From: Cellulosimicrobium arenosum
GTDB taxonomy: Bacteria > Actinomycetota > Actinomycetes > Actinomycetales > Cellulomonadaceae
Length of the DNA stretch: 64,000 nt
Direction of reading: 5' to 3'
Assembly (NCBI RefSeq): GCF_014837295.1
Contig: NZ_JACYHB010000013.1
Span: 1 to 64,000 of the forward strand
Each line of letters begins with the position of its first letter. Positions within the stretch are counted from its first letter, which is position 1. A program made the position numbers and the translations under genes. Of the stretch, positions 58,801-64,000 are shown piece by piece. The notes beneath the pieces are model-generated. The model was not told the DNA's origin and made no database searches. It was given only the letters and a program-made list of their open reading frames with translations.

Positions 58801-60103
58801 CGTGGGCGGGCCTGCCCTCGCGCGCGTCGCGCAGCACCCGGGCATGGGCACCGTCGTCGGGCGCTCGGATCCCCGCCGGGTCGTGCGGCTGCTCCGCCTG
58901 CTGGCCGGGCACGACGACGGCCAGGGGCGTCCCGCGGGACTGCCGCACCCCGGCTCGCCGCGCCCCACGCTGCTCGTCGTGGACGACGTCGAGGCCCTGC
59001 GGACCGCGCTCGACGCGCTGCCCGGAGCCGTCGGGACGGACGCGCTCGCGGACGTCCTGGCGGCGCCCGGCGTGCACGTGGCGGTCGCGGGCTCGGGGGC
59101 ACGCGTCGCCGGGCTGGACGCGCAGGTGGGGGTGCGAGTCGTGCTGTCCTCCCGCGACCGGCACGACGACGTGTCCCGCGGCGTGCCCGGCGCGCTCGCC
59201 GGCACGGGCGGTCCTCCCGGCCGGGCCGTGCTCACCGGGTGCGGCGAGCCGGTCGTGTGCCAGGTCGCGATCGCCGACGGCCCCGCGCCCGGTCGTGGCG
59301 CCCACCCCGGCGGCGCACCGCGGGTGCCGACGACCGACCGTCCCACGCGGGTGGCGCCGGTGCCCGACCACGTGGCCGTGGCCGACCTGGGTGCACCCGA
59401 CGCGGCCGCCCCGACGACGGGCCACCTGCTCGTGCCGCTGGGACGCGGCGGCGACGACGGCGCTGTCCTCGCGCTGGACCTGGAGGACGGTGCGCTCGTC
59501 GCCGGCCCGCCCGGGAGCGGCCGCTCGGCCACGCTGCGACTGATCGTGGACCGGCTCGCGGACCGCGGCTCGCTCGCCGGGATCGCCGCCCGGGACCGCC
59601 GGGTCCCGGCCTCCGCGCCCGACGACGTGCCGCGCCTGACCCGCTACTCCCCCACCGACGTCGGAGCCTTCCTCGACCTGCTCTCCGCCCGGCCCGCGAT
59701 GCCGGGGACAGGGGTCGGCCCGGCTGTGGTGGTGATCGACGACCTCGACCAGCTCGCGCAGCTGTGCCTGGTGGAGGGCGACCGGCTCGCGGCACTGTGC
59801 CGCGACGGGCTGCGCCTGGTCGCCTCGTCGACCACCGCGGCGGCCGCCACCGCGCTGCGCGGTCCGCTCGCGGAGCTCCGGTCCGCGCGGAACGGCGTGG
59901 TGCTCGGTCCGGCCGAACGCGGCAGCTCGGACGTGTTCGGGCACCCGCTCGAACGGCTCGCGGACCCGGGACGCACCCGAGCGGGTCGCGGCGTGCTCGT
60001 GCGCGGGCCCCGGGCCCGCCCCCTGCAGGTGGCGCTCGTGGACTCGTTCAGCCCTGGGGCCGGGCGTCGGGAGTCGTCGCCGCCACGACCGGCCGGAGCA
60101 TGA
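55883..60103 (+). CDS. FtsK/SpoIIIE-type three-ATPase protein, EccC-like, 1406 aa
   Basis: The N-terminal 100 residues look like an FHA/ubiquitin-like module. Two hydrophobic helices (about 218-255) form a membrane anchor, as in EccC/EssC motors of type VII secretion. Three ATPase domains follow. D1 is complete: GTTGAGKSE (about 624-632), VVVIDEFRALADD (about 716-728) and LATQRPAGAV. D2 reads GRTRSGRTTT (about 946-955) and D3 reads GPPGSGRSAT (about 1206-1215), with Arg where Walker A has Lys. No EsxA/WXG100 or EccB/D/E genes lie nearby, so this is an orphan motor; secretion or DNA transfer cannot be decided. GTG 55883 has AGGA 7 bases upstream. A DPH repeat lies near residue 350. Confidence 0.82.
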   Translation: MLPTATPSALPARGTATLRVTVHPEIDVLLVPGTRLGDARAALARLTCRPELLTAALCVDGVVVDDEHRCGTYPLLPGATLTTARAGRRPHRDADRNDEGALADVLTSPWHVAVLTGPEAGRLVPVGTGPRCRARVDALDVHLASSRGRFRVRVPRGARRRRAGSRRRPRRIVAPWPVSWRAGVELSCGVTTYALRPRPPLGTGDGRDPRPDDRAPAQGRGLAAALPMVLVPAVASVALAVALGNPLYALLAVAGPLGLLVPALARSRRRRGSTGHDPGPPGPTDGVTSAALGGTAGDPLRPRPADVATRAVVAHLAPGGAHRRRPGGPRDDAGPSARRLLTSGDDGHDPHDPHDPHDDPSRGLPDGCVAVVGAPAGPRGRCDREPATALARAVVAELLLDGSVPVVRCTAAAEWSWCRWIPGARAVATLDDVERADVLVVDTRTCGPASGALGPSTVPAAELAAAWQRLGPGGTRLVLLATRATDVPAWCRTVVVATRTASSRTGTDGVHAAPVVGVGARWADTVARHLAAAHHRGTLGDAGPGALPVAGACDPAAPTLPDEVSLAVLLDAPSGSSGAADWLAARWSPAPDPRSLPVVLGTGADGLPVVLDLVADGPHVLVAGTTGAGKSELLQTLVTGLALTRSPTDLALALVDFKGGTSFGACGDLPHVAGRVTDLEPGLAGRALAGLRAELHRRERVLAAAGVSDLSDLPAGTMPRLVVVIDEFRALADDLPEFLPGLLRVAAQGRALGVHLVLATQRPAGAVSTDVRANISARLALRVVDPADSLDVVDSPLAARIPAGVPGRAILRIGAAPPVALQCARTSAPWRRRGAPVGAALAPPWGAAGRRAAPLDDPPEGPPDGTVDADDPAAVVRVAQEVARRTGSPTPAPPWLPALPERVGTADLPDAGSAAAGLPFGLADLPAEQRRDVARWDPADGHLAVVGRTRSGRTTTLHTLARAALDRGWHVHVVGGPALARVAQHPGMGTVVGRSDPRRVVRLLRLLAGHDDGQGRPAGLPHPGSPRPTLLVVDDVEALRTALDALPGAVGTDALADVLAAPGVHVAVAGSGARVAGLDAQVGVRVVLSSRDRHDDVSRGVPGALAGTGGPPGRAVLTGCGEPVVCQVAIADGPAPGRGAHPGGAPRVPTTDRPTRVAPVPDHVAVADLGAPDAAAPTTGHLLVPLGRGGDDGAVLALDLEDGALVAGPPGSGRSATLRLIVDRLADRGSLAGIAARDRRVPASAPDDVPRLTRYSPTDVGAFLDLLSARPAMPGTGVGPAVVVIDDLDQLAQLCLVEGDRLAALCRDGLRLVASSTTAAAATALRGPLAELRSARNGVVLGPAERGSSDVFGHPLERLADPGRTRAGRGVLVRGPRARPLQVALVDSFSPGAGRRESSPPRPAGA
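56924..56956 (+). repeat. 9-base tandem repeat inside the FtsK-like gene
   Basis: CACGACCCG occurs three times in a row with a partial fourth copy. It encodes HDP units in a hydrophilic linker between the membrane anchor and the first ATPase domain. Repeat number may vary between strains. Confidence 0.7.
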
Positions 60104-60500
60104 GCAGCACGACGATCGTCACCGCGAGGACGAGGGCGACGACGGGCCACACCGAGGCACCGGCCTGCAGCGAGCTGATCGCCACCACGACCTGCAGGAT
60201 CTGCCACGTCGCCACCGGCGACCGTGCCCAGCGCTGCCCGCGCAGCAGTCCGCGGACGCTCGCCGCCAGGACGGCAGCGATCCCGAGGCCGAACAGGACG
60301 AGGAACACGCTCACGCCGACGGACAGCGAGCCACCGGAGGCGAGCTCGACGAGAACGACGAGGGCCCCGCCCACGAGCGCGAGCACCTCCACCCCGACGC
60401 CCACGACGAGCGCGAGCAGAGCGGGCGGACGGGAGCCGGAACCGCCTGCGGGCGGCACCGGCTCGTGCGAAGGATCAGGCACGGGACGAGGCACGATCAC
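60048..60500 (-). CDS. small membrane protein, 150 aa
   Basis: A Pro/Ser-rich N-terminal stretch of about 25 residues is followed by four hydrophobic helices (roughly 28-50, 57-80, 95-112 and 118-140) with short basic loops (RGLLRGQRWAR). I do not recognise a specific family; the composition resembles small actinobacterial integral membrane proteins. The start is uncertain among GTG 60500, GTG 60494 and longer options. Its 3' end overlaps the FtsK-like gene by 56 bases on the opposite strand, so both coding ends share sequence. Confidence 0.65.
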   Translation of the reverse strand: MIVPRPVPDPSHEPVPPAGGSGSRPPALLALVVGVGVEVLALVGGALVVLVELASGGSLSVGVSVFLVLFGLGIAAVLAASVRGLLRGQRWARSPVATWQILQVVVAISSLQAGASVWPVVALVLAVTIVVLLMLRPVVAATTPDARPQG

Positions 60501-60590
60501 CCAGGGTACGCCGCGACCTGGGGTTTCACGCTCTTGTGACGAAGACCTCACGATTCATGTGGAGGAAACTTCCCCGTAACCCCTTGTGCT

Positions 60591-60618
60591 CACCTTCACG
60601 AGGTGTGAACCTGGTTCA
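60591..60618 (+). promoter_or_regulatory. two adjacent palindromes upstream of whiB1
   Basis: CACCT-N5-AGGTG (60591-60605) is directly followed by TGAACC-T-GGTTCA (60606-60618), a perfect 13-base palindrome. They lie about 135-160 bases before the WhiB1 start in a 250-base intergenic region that otherwise shows no gene. They may bind a regulator. Confidence 0.5.
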
Positions 60619-60751
60619 AGCATCAATCACCCCCTCTGTCCGCACCCGGCCTGCGTCGGAACGGGCGATCCTGTCGGCACCATCCTGGTCGACGGCGTCG
60701 CTGCATCCCGCCCCCGAGTCGGACTCCCTCTCTCGTGCCAAGGAGTGACAC

Positions 60752-61000
60752 ATGGACTGGCGCCACCGCGCAGCCTGCCTGGACGAAGACCCGGAGCTGT
60801 TCTTCCCGATCGGGAACACCGGACCCGCCCTCCTCCAGATCGACGAGGCGAAGGCCGTGTGCCGTCGCTGCGACGTCGTCGACACCTGCCTGAAGTGGGC
60901 CATCGAGTCCAACCAGGACGCCGGTGTCTGGGGCGGGCTGTCCGAGGACGAGCGCCGCGCGCTCAAGCGCCGCACCGCCCGCGCCCGCCGCGCCGGCTGA
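60752..61000 (+). CDS. whiB1: WhiB-family iron-sulfur regulator, WhiB1 type, 82 aa
   Basis: The cluster cysteines Cys9, Cys37, Cys40 and Cys46 (AACLDEDPELFFP, AVCRRCDVVDTCLKWA) have the same positions as in M. tuberculosis WhiB1, the essential nitric-oxide-sensing partner of the primary sigma factor. GVWGGLSEDER and a basic C terminus follow. AAGGAG lies about 7 bases before the ATG. The whiB1-pdtaS pairing matches Rv3219-Rv3220c. A long 5' region with two palindromes suggests control beyond a simple promoter. Confidence 0.94.
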   Translation: MDWRHRAACLDEDPELFFPIGNTGPALLQIDEAKAVCRRCDVVDTCLKWAIESNQDAGVWGGLSEDERRALKRRTARARRAG

Positions 61001-61016
61001 CGCCACGCACCCGCTC

Positions 61017-61051
61017 GTCGGGCCGTCACCCTCCCGGGGTGGCGGCCCGAC
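61017..61051. terminator. hairpin terminator between whiB1 and pdtaS
   Basis: GTCGGGCCG-T-CACCC pairs with GGGTG-G-CGGCCCGAC, 15 pairs including one wobble, across a 5-base loop. It lies between converging genes and can serve both. Confidence 0.8.
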
Positions 61052-61087
61052 GTCGTTCGTGCCCGACGCCGTTCGTGCCCCGCGTCG

Positions 61088-62584
61088 TCAGGGCACGCGG
61101 GACGACCCGCCGTCGCGCAGGGCGATCTCGAGCGCGACCTGCGTCCCGCCGCCGTCGCGAGGGCCCCATTCGATGGTCCCCCGGAGCTCGTTGGTGACCA
61201 GGGTCTGCACGATCTGCGACCCGAGGCCGCTGGTCGCGACCCGACCTGCATGGGCCACGCCGCCCTCGGGCATCCCCACGCCGTCGTCCGCGACGACGAT
61301 CCGCACCGCGGAGCCGTCCCGCTCGACCGCGACCTCGACGGTGCCGCCACCGCTCTTCGCGAGCCCGTGCTCGACGGCGTTGGTGACGAGCTCGGTCAGC
61401 ACGAGGGCCAGCGGCGTGGCGTCCTCCGCCGGCACCAGGCCGAACGATCCGGTCCGCACCGTCCGCACGCTCGTGTCCGCCGACGCGACGTCGGCCGCGA
61501 GGCGCAGCGCGCGCCCGACCATGTCGTCGAACTCGACCTCCTCGTCGAGGGTCTGGGACAGGCTCTCGTGCACGAGGGCGATGGTGGCCACCCGGCGCAT
61601 CGCCTCCTCGAGGGCGGCCCGCGCCTCCGGGACGTCCATGCGCCGAGCCTGCAGGCGCAGCAGTGCCGCGACGGTCTGCAGGTTGTTCTTCACGCGGTGG
61701 TGGATCTCGCGGATCGTCGCGTCCTTGGTGATGAGGTCGCGCTCGCGCCGGCGGAGCTCCGAGACGTCGCGGCACAGCAGCACGGCGCCGATCCGCTGGC
61801 CCGACTCCGTCAGGGGCAGCGCACGCAGCGAGAGGGACACGCGGTGCGCCTCGAGCTCGGTGCGCCACGGCGCGCGGCCCATGACGACGAGCGGCAGCGA
61901 CTCGTCGACCGGCTTCTCGTGCTCCACGAGGTCTGCGGTCACCTCGACCAGCGACCGCCCGACGAGCGGTCCGATGACGCCGAGCCGGTGGAAGCAGCTC
62001 AGCGCGTTCGGGCTCGCGTACAGGACCTCGCCCTCGGAGTTCAGGCGGATCAGCCCGTCGCCGACGCGCGGCGCGCCGCGGCGCGGACCGGTCGCGGCGT
62101 TCGGGAACGGGAACTCGCCGCGCGAGATCATCGCGATGATGTCGTCGGCGGCCTCGACGTAGTTCAGCTCGAGGCGGCTCGGCGTGCGCCCGCTGCCGAG
62201 GTTGGTCTGCCGTGCCACGACCGCGATCGGGCGGCCCTGGTGGACGACGGGGACGGCTTCCTCGCGCACGGCGTACGCGCCGAACCACCGGGGCTCGCGC
62301 GAGCGCTGCGGGCGGACCTCGCTCATCGCACGCGCGAGCTGGGGCCGCTGGCCGTCGGGGGCCAACGAGCCGACGATGTCGTCGTAGTGGACCGTCGCCC
62401 CGGTCGACGGGCGGCACTGCGAGAGCGCGACGAAGTTGCCGTCCGCCGTCGGCAGCCACAGCACGAGGTCGGCGAACGCCAGGTCGGAGACCACCTGCCA
62501 GTCCCCGACGAGCAGGTGCAGCCGCTCGTTGTCCGAGGGGCTGAGATCGGCGTGGCGGGAGATGAGGTCACTCATGGCAGACAC
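61088..62584 (-). CDS. pdtaS: cytosolic sensor histidine kinase PdtaS, 498 aa
   Basis: It has no membrane helix. An N-terminal GAF-like domain (about 1-155) and a PAS domain (about 172-285) come before a HisKA_2 dimer with REIHHRVKNNLQTVAALL, phospho-acceptor His295 or His296, and an HWE-type ATPase (LVLTELVTNAVEHGL, VADDGVGMPEG, LGSQIVQTLV). It matches PdtaS of mycobacteria, partner of the ANTAR antiterminator PdtaR, which is not in this window. GTG 62584 has TAGGCT 6 bases upstream and no ribosome site. Confidence 0.92.
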   Translation of the reverse strand: MSAMSDLISRHADLSPSDNERLHLLVGDWQVVSDLAFADLVLWLPTADGNFVALSQCRPSTGATVHYDDIVGSLAPDGQRPQLARAMSEVRPQRSREPRWFGAYAVREEAVPVVHQGRPIAVVARQTNLGSGRTPSRLELNYVEAADDIIAMISRGEFPFPNAATGPRRGAPRVGDGLIRLNSEGEVLYASPNALSCFHRLGVIGPLVGRSLVEVTADLVEHEKPVDESLPLVVMGRAPWRTELEAHRVSLSLRALPLTESGQRIGAVLLCRDVSELRRRERDLITKDATIREIHHRVKNNLQTVAALLRLQARRMDVPEARAALEEAMRRVATIALVHESLSQTLDEEVEFDDMVGRALRLAADVASADTSVRTVRTGSFGLVPAEDATPLALVLTELVTNAVEHGLAKSGGGTVEVAVERDGSAVRIVVADDGVGMPEGGVAHAGRVATSGLGSQIVQTLVTNELRGTIEWGPRDGGGTQVALEIALRDGGSSRVP

Positions 62585-62590
62585 GCGCCC

Positions 62591-62596
62591 AGCCTA
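62591..62596 (-). promoter_or_regulatory. -10 TAGGCT for leaderless pdtaS
   Basis: The minus-strand TAGGCT leaves 6 bases to the GTG at 62584. The opposite-strand -10 of the DUF2505 gene is only 10 bases away. Confidence 0.6.
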
Positions 62597-62606
62597 GACG
62601 GGCCGG

Positions 62607-62612
62607 TAGAGT
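62607..62612 (+). promoter_or_regulatory. -10 TAGAGT for the DUF2505 gene
   Basis: TAGAGT predicts a transcript start near 62619. The GTG start lies about 60 bases further, behind a good ribosome site, so this message has a leader. Confidence 0.45.
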
Positions 62613-62678
62613 CCCGGGAGAACGGCGCGTCCGCACCGCGCCCGGTCCGCCATCCCGTCCGAGTCCAGGAGGCAACCC

Positions 62679-63197
62679 GTGCACCTGCGCGTCGAGCAAC
62701 GCTACCCGGCGAGCGTCTCGCGGGTCGGCCAGGTGCTCGCCGACGAGGCCTTCGTGCGCTGGCGCGCCGAGCGTTCCGGGGGGTCCGGCTCCGAGGTGAT
62801 GCAGGTCGACGTCACCGGGACGCCGGACCACGGGTTCACCGTCACGGTGCGGCGCACCCTGCCGTCGGGCCAGATCCCCGCCCAGGCACGGCCGTTCGTC
62901 GGCAGCCGGCTCGAGATCCGTCAGGTCGAGGCGTGGGAGCCGGAGCACGACGGCGTCCGCCGGGGGACGGTCTCCCTCGAGATCACCGGAGCGCCGGTGC
63001 GGCTCACCGGGACCGTGACCCTCGCCTCCGACAGCGATCCGGGCTCGGACGCGCCGTCGACCGTGCAGGAGTACGACGGAGAGGTGCGAGCGTCGCTCCC
63101 GCTGTTCGCGAGCGCGATCGAGGACGCGGCGGCGACGGCGGTCCGGGCCGCCCTGTCCGCGGAAGAGGCCGCCGGGCAGCACTGGCTCGCGGGCTGA
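62679..63197 (+). CDS. DUF2505 family protein, 172 aa
   Basis: Small soluble beta-rich protein of the SRPBCC-like DUF2505 family, which is nearly restricted to actinobacteria and has no known role. The start (MHLRVEQRYPASVSRVGQVL) and the core GTVSLEITGAPVRLTGTVTL fit the family. Residues 130-165 form a helix closing the domain. GTG 62679 lies 6 bases behind AGGAGG. It is divergent from pdtaS. Confidence 0.85.
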   Translation: MHLRVEQRYPASVSRVGQVLADEAFVRWRAERSGGSGSEVMQVDVTGTPDHGFTVTVRRTLPSGQIPAQARPFVGSRLEIRQVEAWEPEHDGVRRGTVSLEITGAPVRLTGTVTLASDSDPGSDAPSTVQEYDGEVRASLPLFASAIEDAAATAVRAALSAEEAAGQHWLAG

Positions 63198-63349
63198 GGA
63201 GCCGGTCGGCGCGGGACCGACCTCGCCACCCCGTTCCGGGTCGGGCGTCACGACGCATCACGCAGCGGTCTCGAAGCGGTAACAATTCAGCACCCAGGAG
63301 TGCGGCCGATCGTCCCCGATATGCCCTCTGACCAGCGTGTATGCCGGTA

Positions 63350-63363
63350 TGGGAGCGCGACCA
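63350..63363. promoter_or_regulatory. CelR-like operator, upstream copy
   Basis: TGGGAGCGCGACCA differs by one base (T to G) from the TGGnAGCGCTnCCA pattern of the two downstream sites. It lies before the -35, about 80 bases upstream of them. Confidence 0.55.
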
Positions 63364-63388
63364 CACCACACCCGGCCCGACCCACCCC

Positions 63389-63418
63389 TTGACATCCCAC
63401 CAGGGGCGCGAGCACCAT
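63389..63418 (+). promoter_or_regulatory. promoter of the sugar ABC transporter operon
   Basis: TTGACA is perfect. The -10 about 18 bases on is poor (CACCAT/ACCATC). The transcript would start just before the two operators, so a bound repressor would block it. Confidence 0.5.
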
Positions 63419-63430
63419 CGTCACACCTCG

Positions 63431-63444
63431 TGGAAGCGCTACCA
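63431..63444. promoter_or_regulatory. CelR-like operator 1
   Basis: TGGAAGCGCTACCA is a 14-base palindrome with an AGCGCT core, matching the LacI-family CelR site (TGGGAGCGCTCCCA) known from cellulolytic actinobacteria. Confidence 0.8.
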
Positions 63445-63454
63445 TCTCTGGTGA

Positions 63455-63468
63455 TGGGAGCGCTGCCA
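63455..63468. promoter_or_regulatory. CelR-like operator 2
   Basis: TGGGAGCGCTGCCA is the closest match to the CelR consensus, 24 bases after operator 1. It sits about 27 bases before the start codon. Confidence 0.85.
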
Positions 63469-63495
63469 CTTCGTCCCACCGACAAGGGAGTCATC

Positions 63496-64000
63496 GTGCT
63501 GAGCAGCACTCGAACGACCCGCCGGTCCCGCAAGGCGATCGTCGCCACCGCGGGCCTCGCGGCCATCACCCTGACTTTGACCGCATGCTCCGGAGACTCC
63601 GGAGACGACTCGGACGGCGGAGGTGGCGGCGGCGACAGCGACGAGCCGATCACCCTCACCGTCGCGACGTTCAACGACTTCGGCTACTCCGACGAGCTCC
63701 TCGCCTCCTACACCGACGAGCACCCGAACGTGACGGTCGAGCAGACCAAGGCCGCCGAGTCCGGCGACGCACGCACCAACCTCACGACCAAGCTCGCCGC
63801 GGGCGGAGAGGGCCTGGCCGACATCGAGGCCATCGAGGTCGACTGGCTGCCCGAGCTCATGGAGTACCCCGACAAGTTCGTGGACCTGACCGACCCGGCT
63901 CTCGACGGCCGGTGGGTGGACTGGAAGGTCCAGCAGGCCACGACGACCGACGGCGTGCTCATCGGCTACGGGACGGACATCGGCCCCGAGGCCATCTGCT
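63496..64000 (+). CDS. sugar ABC transporter substrate-binding lipoprotein, 3' part beyond window
   Basis: The leader (RRSRKAIVATAGLAAITLTL) ends in lipobox TLTAC, so Cys becomes lipidated. A Gly/Asp-rich linker (SGDDSDGGGGGGDSDEP) follows, then ITLTVATFNDFGYSDELLAS and AAGGEGLADIEAIEVDW, typical of family 1 carbohydrate-binding proteins. It is cut at the right edge after 168 residues. GTG 63496 lies 6 bases after AAGGGAG. The CelR-like operators upstream suggest uptake of cellobiose or related glucosides, but the ligand is not shown by sequence. Confidence 0.88.
   Translation, partial: MLSSTRTTRRSRKAIVATAGLAAITLTLTACSGDSGDDSDGGGGGGDSDEPITLTVATFNDFGYSDELLASYTDEHPNVTVEQTKAAESGDARTNLTTKLAAGGEGLADIEAIEVDWLPELMEYPDKFVDLTDPALDGRWVDWKVQQATTTDGVLIGYGTDIGPEAIC

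Noticed and set aside
61088-62584. whiB1-pdtaS neighbourhood as a new system
   Set aside because: The pairing is known from M. tuberculosis (Rv3219-Rv3220c), so it is ordinary conserved order.
63271-63284. Fourth CelR-like site TCGAAGCGGTAACA
   Set aside because: It has three mismatches to TGGnAGCGCTnCCA, too many to call beside the three better sites.

Overview
This window is chromosome from a very high-GC Gram-positive actinobacterium, most likely an order Micrococcales cellulose or sugar degrader (Cellulomonas/Cellulosimicrobium/Promicromonospora-like). The evidence is GTG-rich starts, leaderless -10/start architecture, two WhiB genes, PdtaS, DUF3499/DUF5719/TIGR03089 genes, and CelR-type operators in front of a sugar-binding lipoprotein. 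No rRNA, tRNA, CRISPR array or insertion sequence was seen. The species assignment is inference.

Positions 1-21.5 kb form a cell-surface polymer locus of teichoic-acid type. It holds a nucleotide-sugar dehydrogenase (cut by the left edge), a TagF-like glycerophosphotransferase, a plus-strand trio whose pyruvyltransferase and glycosyltransferase genes are both broken, and two very large modular proteins. One of these (1696 aa) joins a family 2 glycosyltransferase (GT2) to an intact CDP-glycerol transferase domain. The other (866 aa) has the same fusion, but both catalytic histidines of the transferase domain are replaced. These are followed by the TagG/TagH exporter, two TagB-like transferases, a LicC-like cytidylyltransferase and a GlfT2-like galactofuranosyltransferase. 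By eye this part is less GC-rich than 28-62 kb.

Positions 21.5-28 kb carry wall hydrolases or remodelling proteins: an amidase, a SpoIID/LytB protein, and an NlpC/P60 endopeptidase under a ydaO-type c-di-AMP riboswitch. Phosphomannomutase ManB and a Trm112-like protein lie among them. Positions 28-47.9 kb resemble the conserved Rv3257-Rv3277 neighbourhood of Mycobacterium tuberculosis. They hold rmlBADC (dTDP-rhamnose), DUF3499, a metallopeptidase-fold protein, DUF5719, a giant membrane GT2, WhiB2, TIGR03089, Glf (UDP-galactopyranose mutase), two GT2 enzymes, two LCP (LytR-CpsA-Psr) polymer ligases, PurE/PurK and GtrA. Together these supply rhamnose, galactofuranose and polyol-phosphate precursors, assemble and export glycopolymer, and attach it to peptidoglycan.

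Positions 47.9-55.8 kb hold two two-component systems and an antimicrobial-peptide-type ABC transporter with an FtsX permease. Positions 55.9-63.2 kb hold a three-ATPase FtsK/EccC-like protein, a small membrane protein, WhiB1, PdtaS and a DUF2505 protein. The right end enters a carbohydrate ABC transporter operon controlled by CelR-like operators. The main points for follow-up are the paired gene lesions at 3.5 and 4.8 kb, the apparent pseudoenzyme at 5.6-8.2 kb, the mixed galactofuranose/teichoic-acid gene set, the riboswitch, the CelR operators, and a repeated leaderless promoter layout at ten or more genes.
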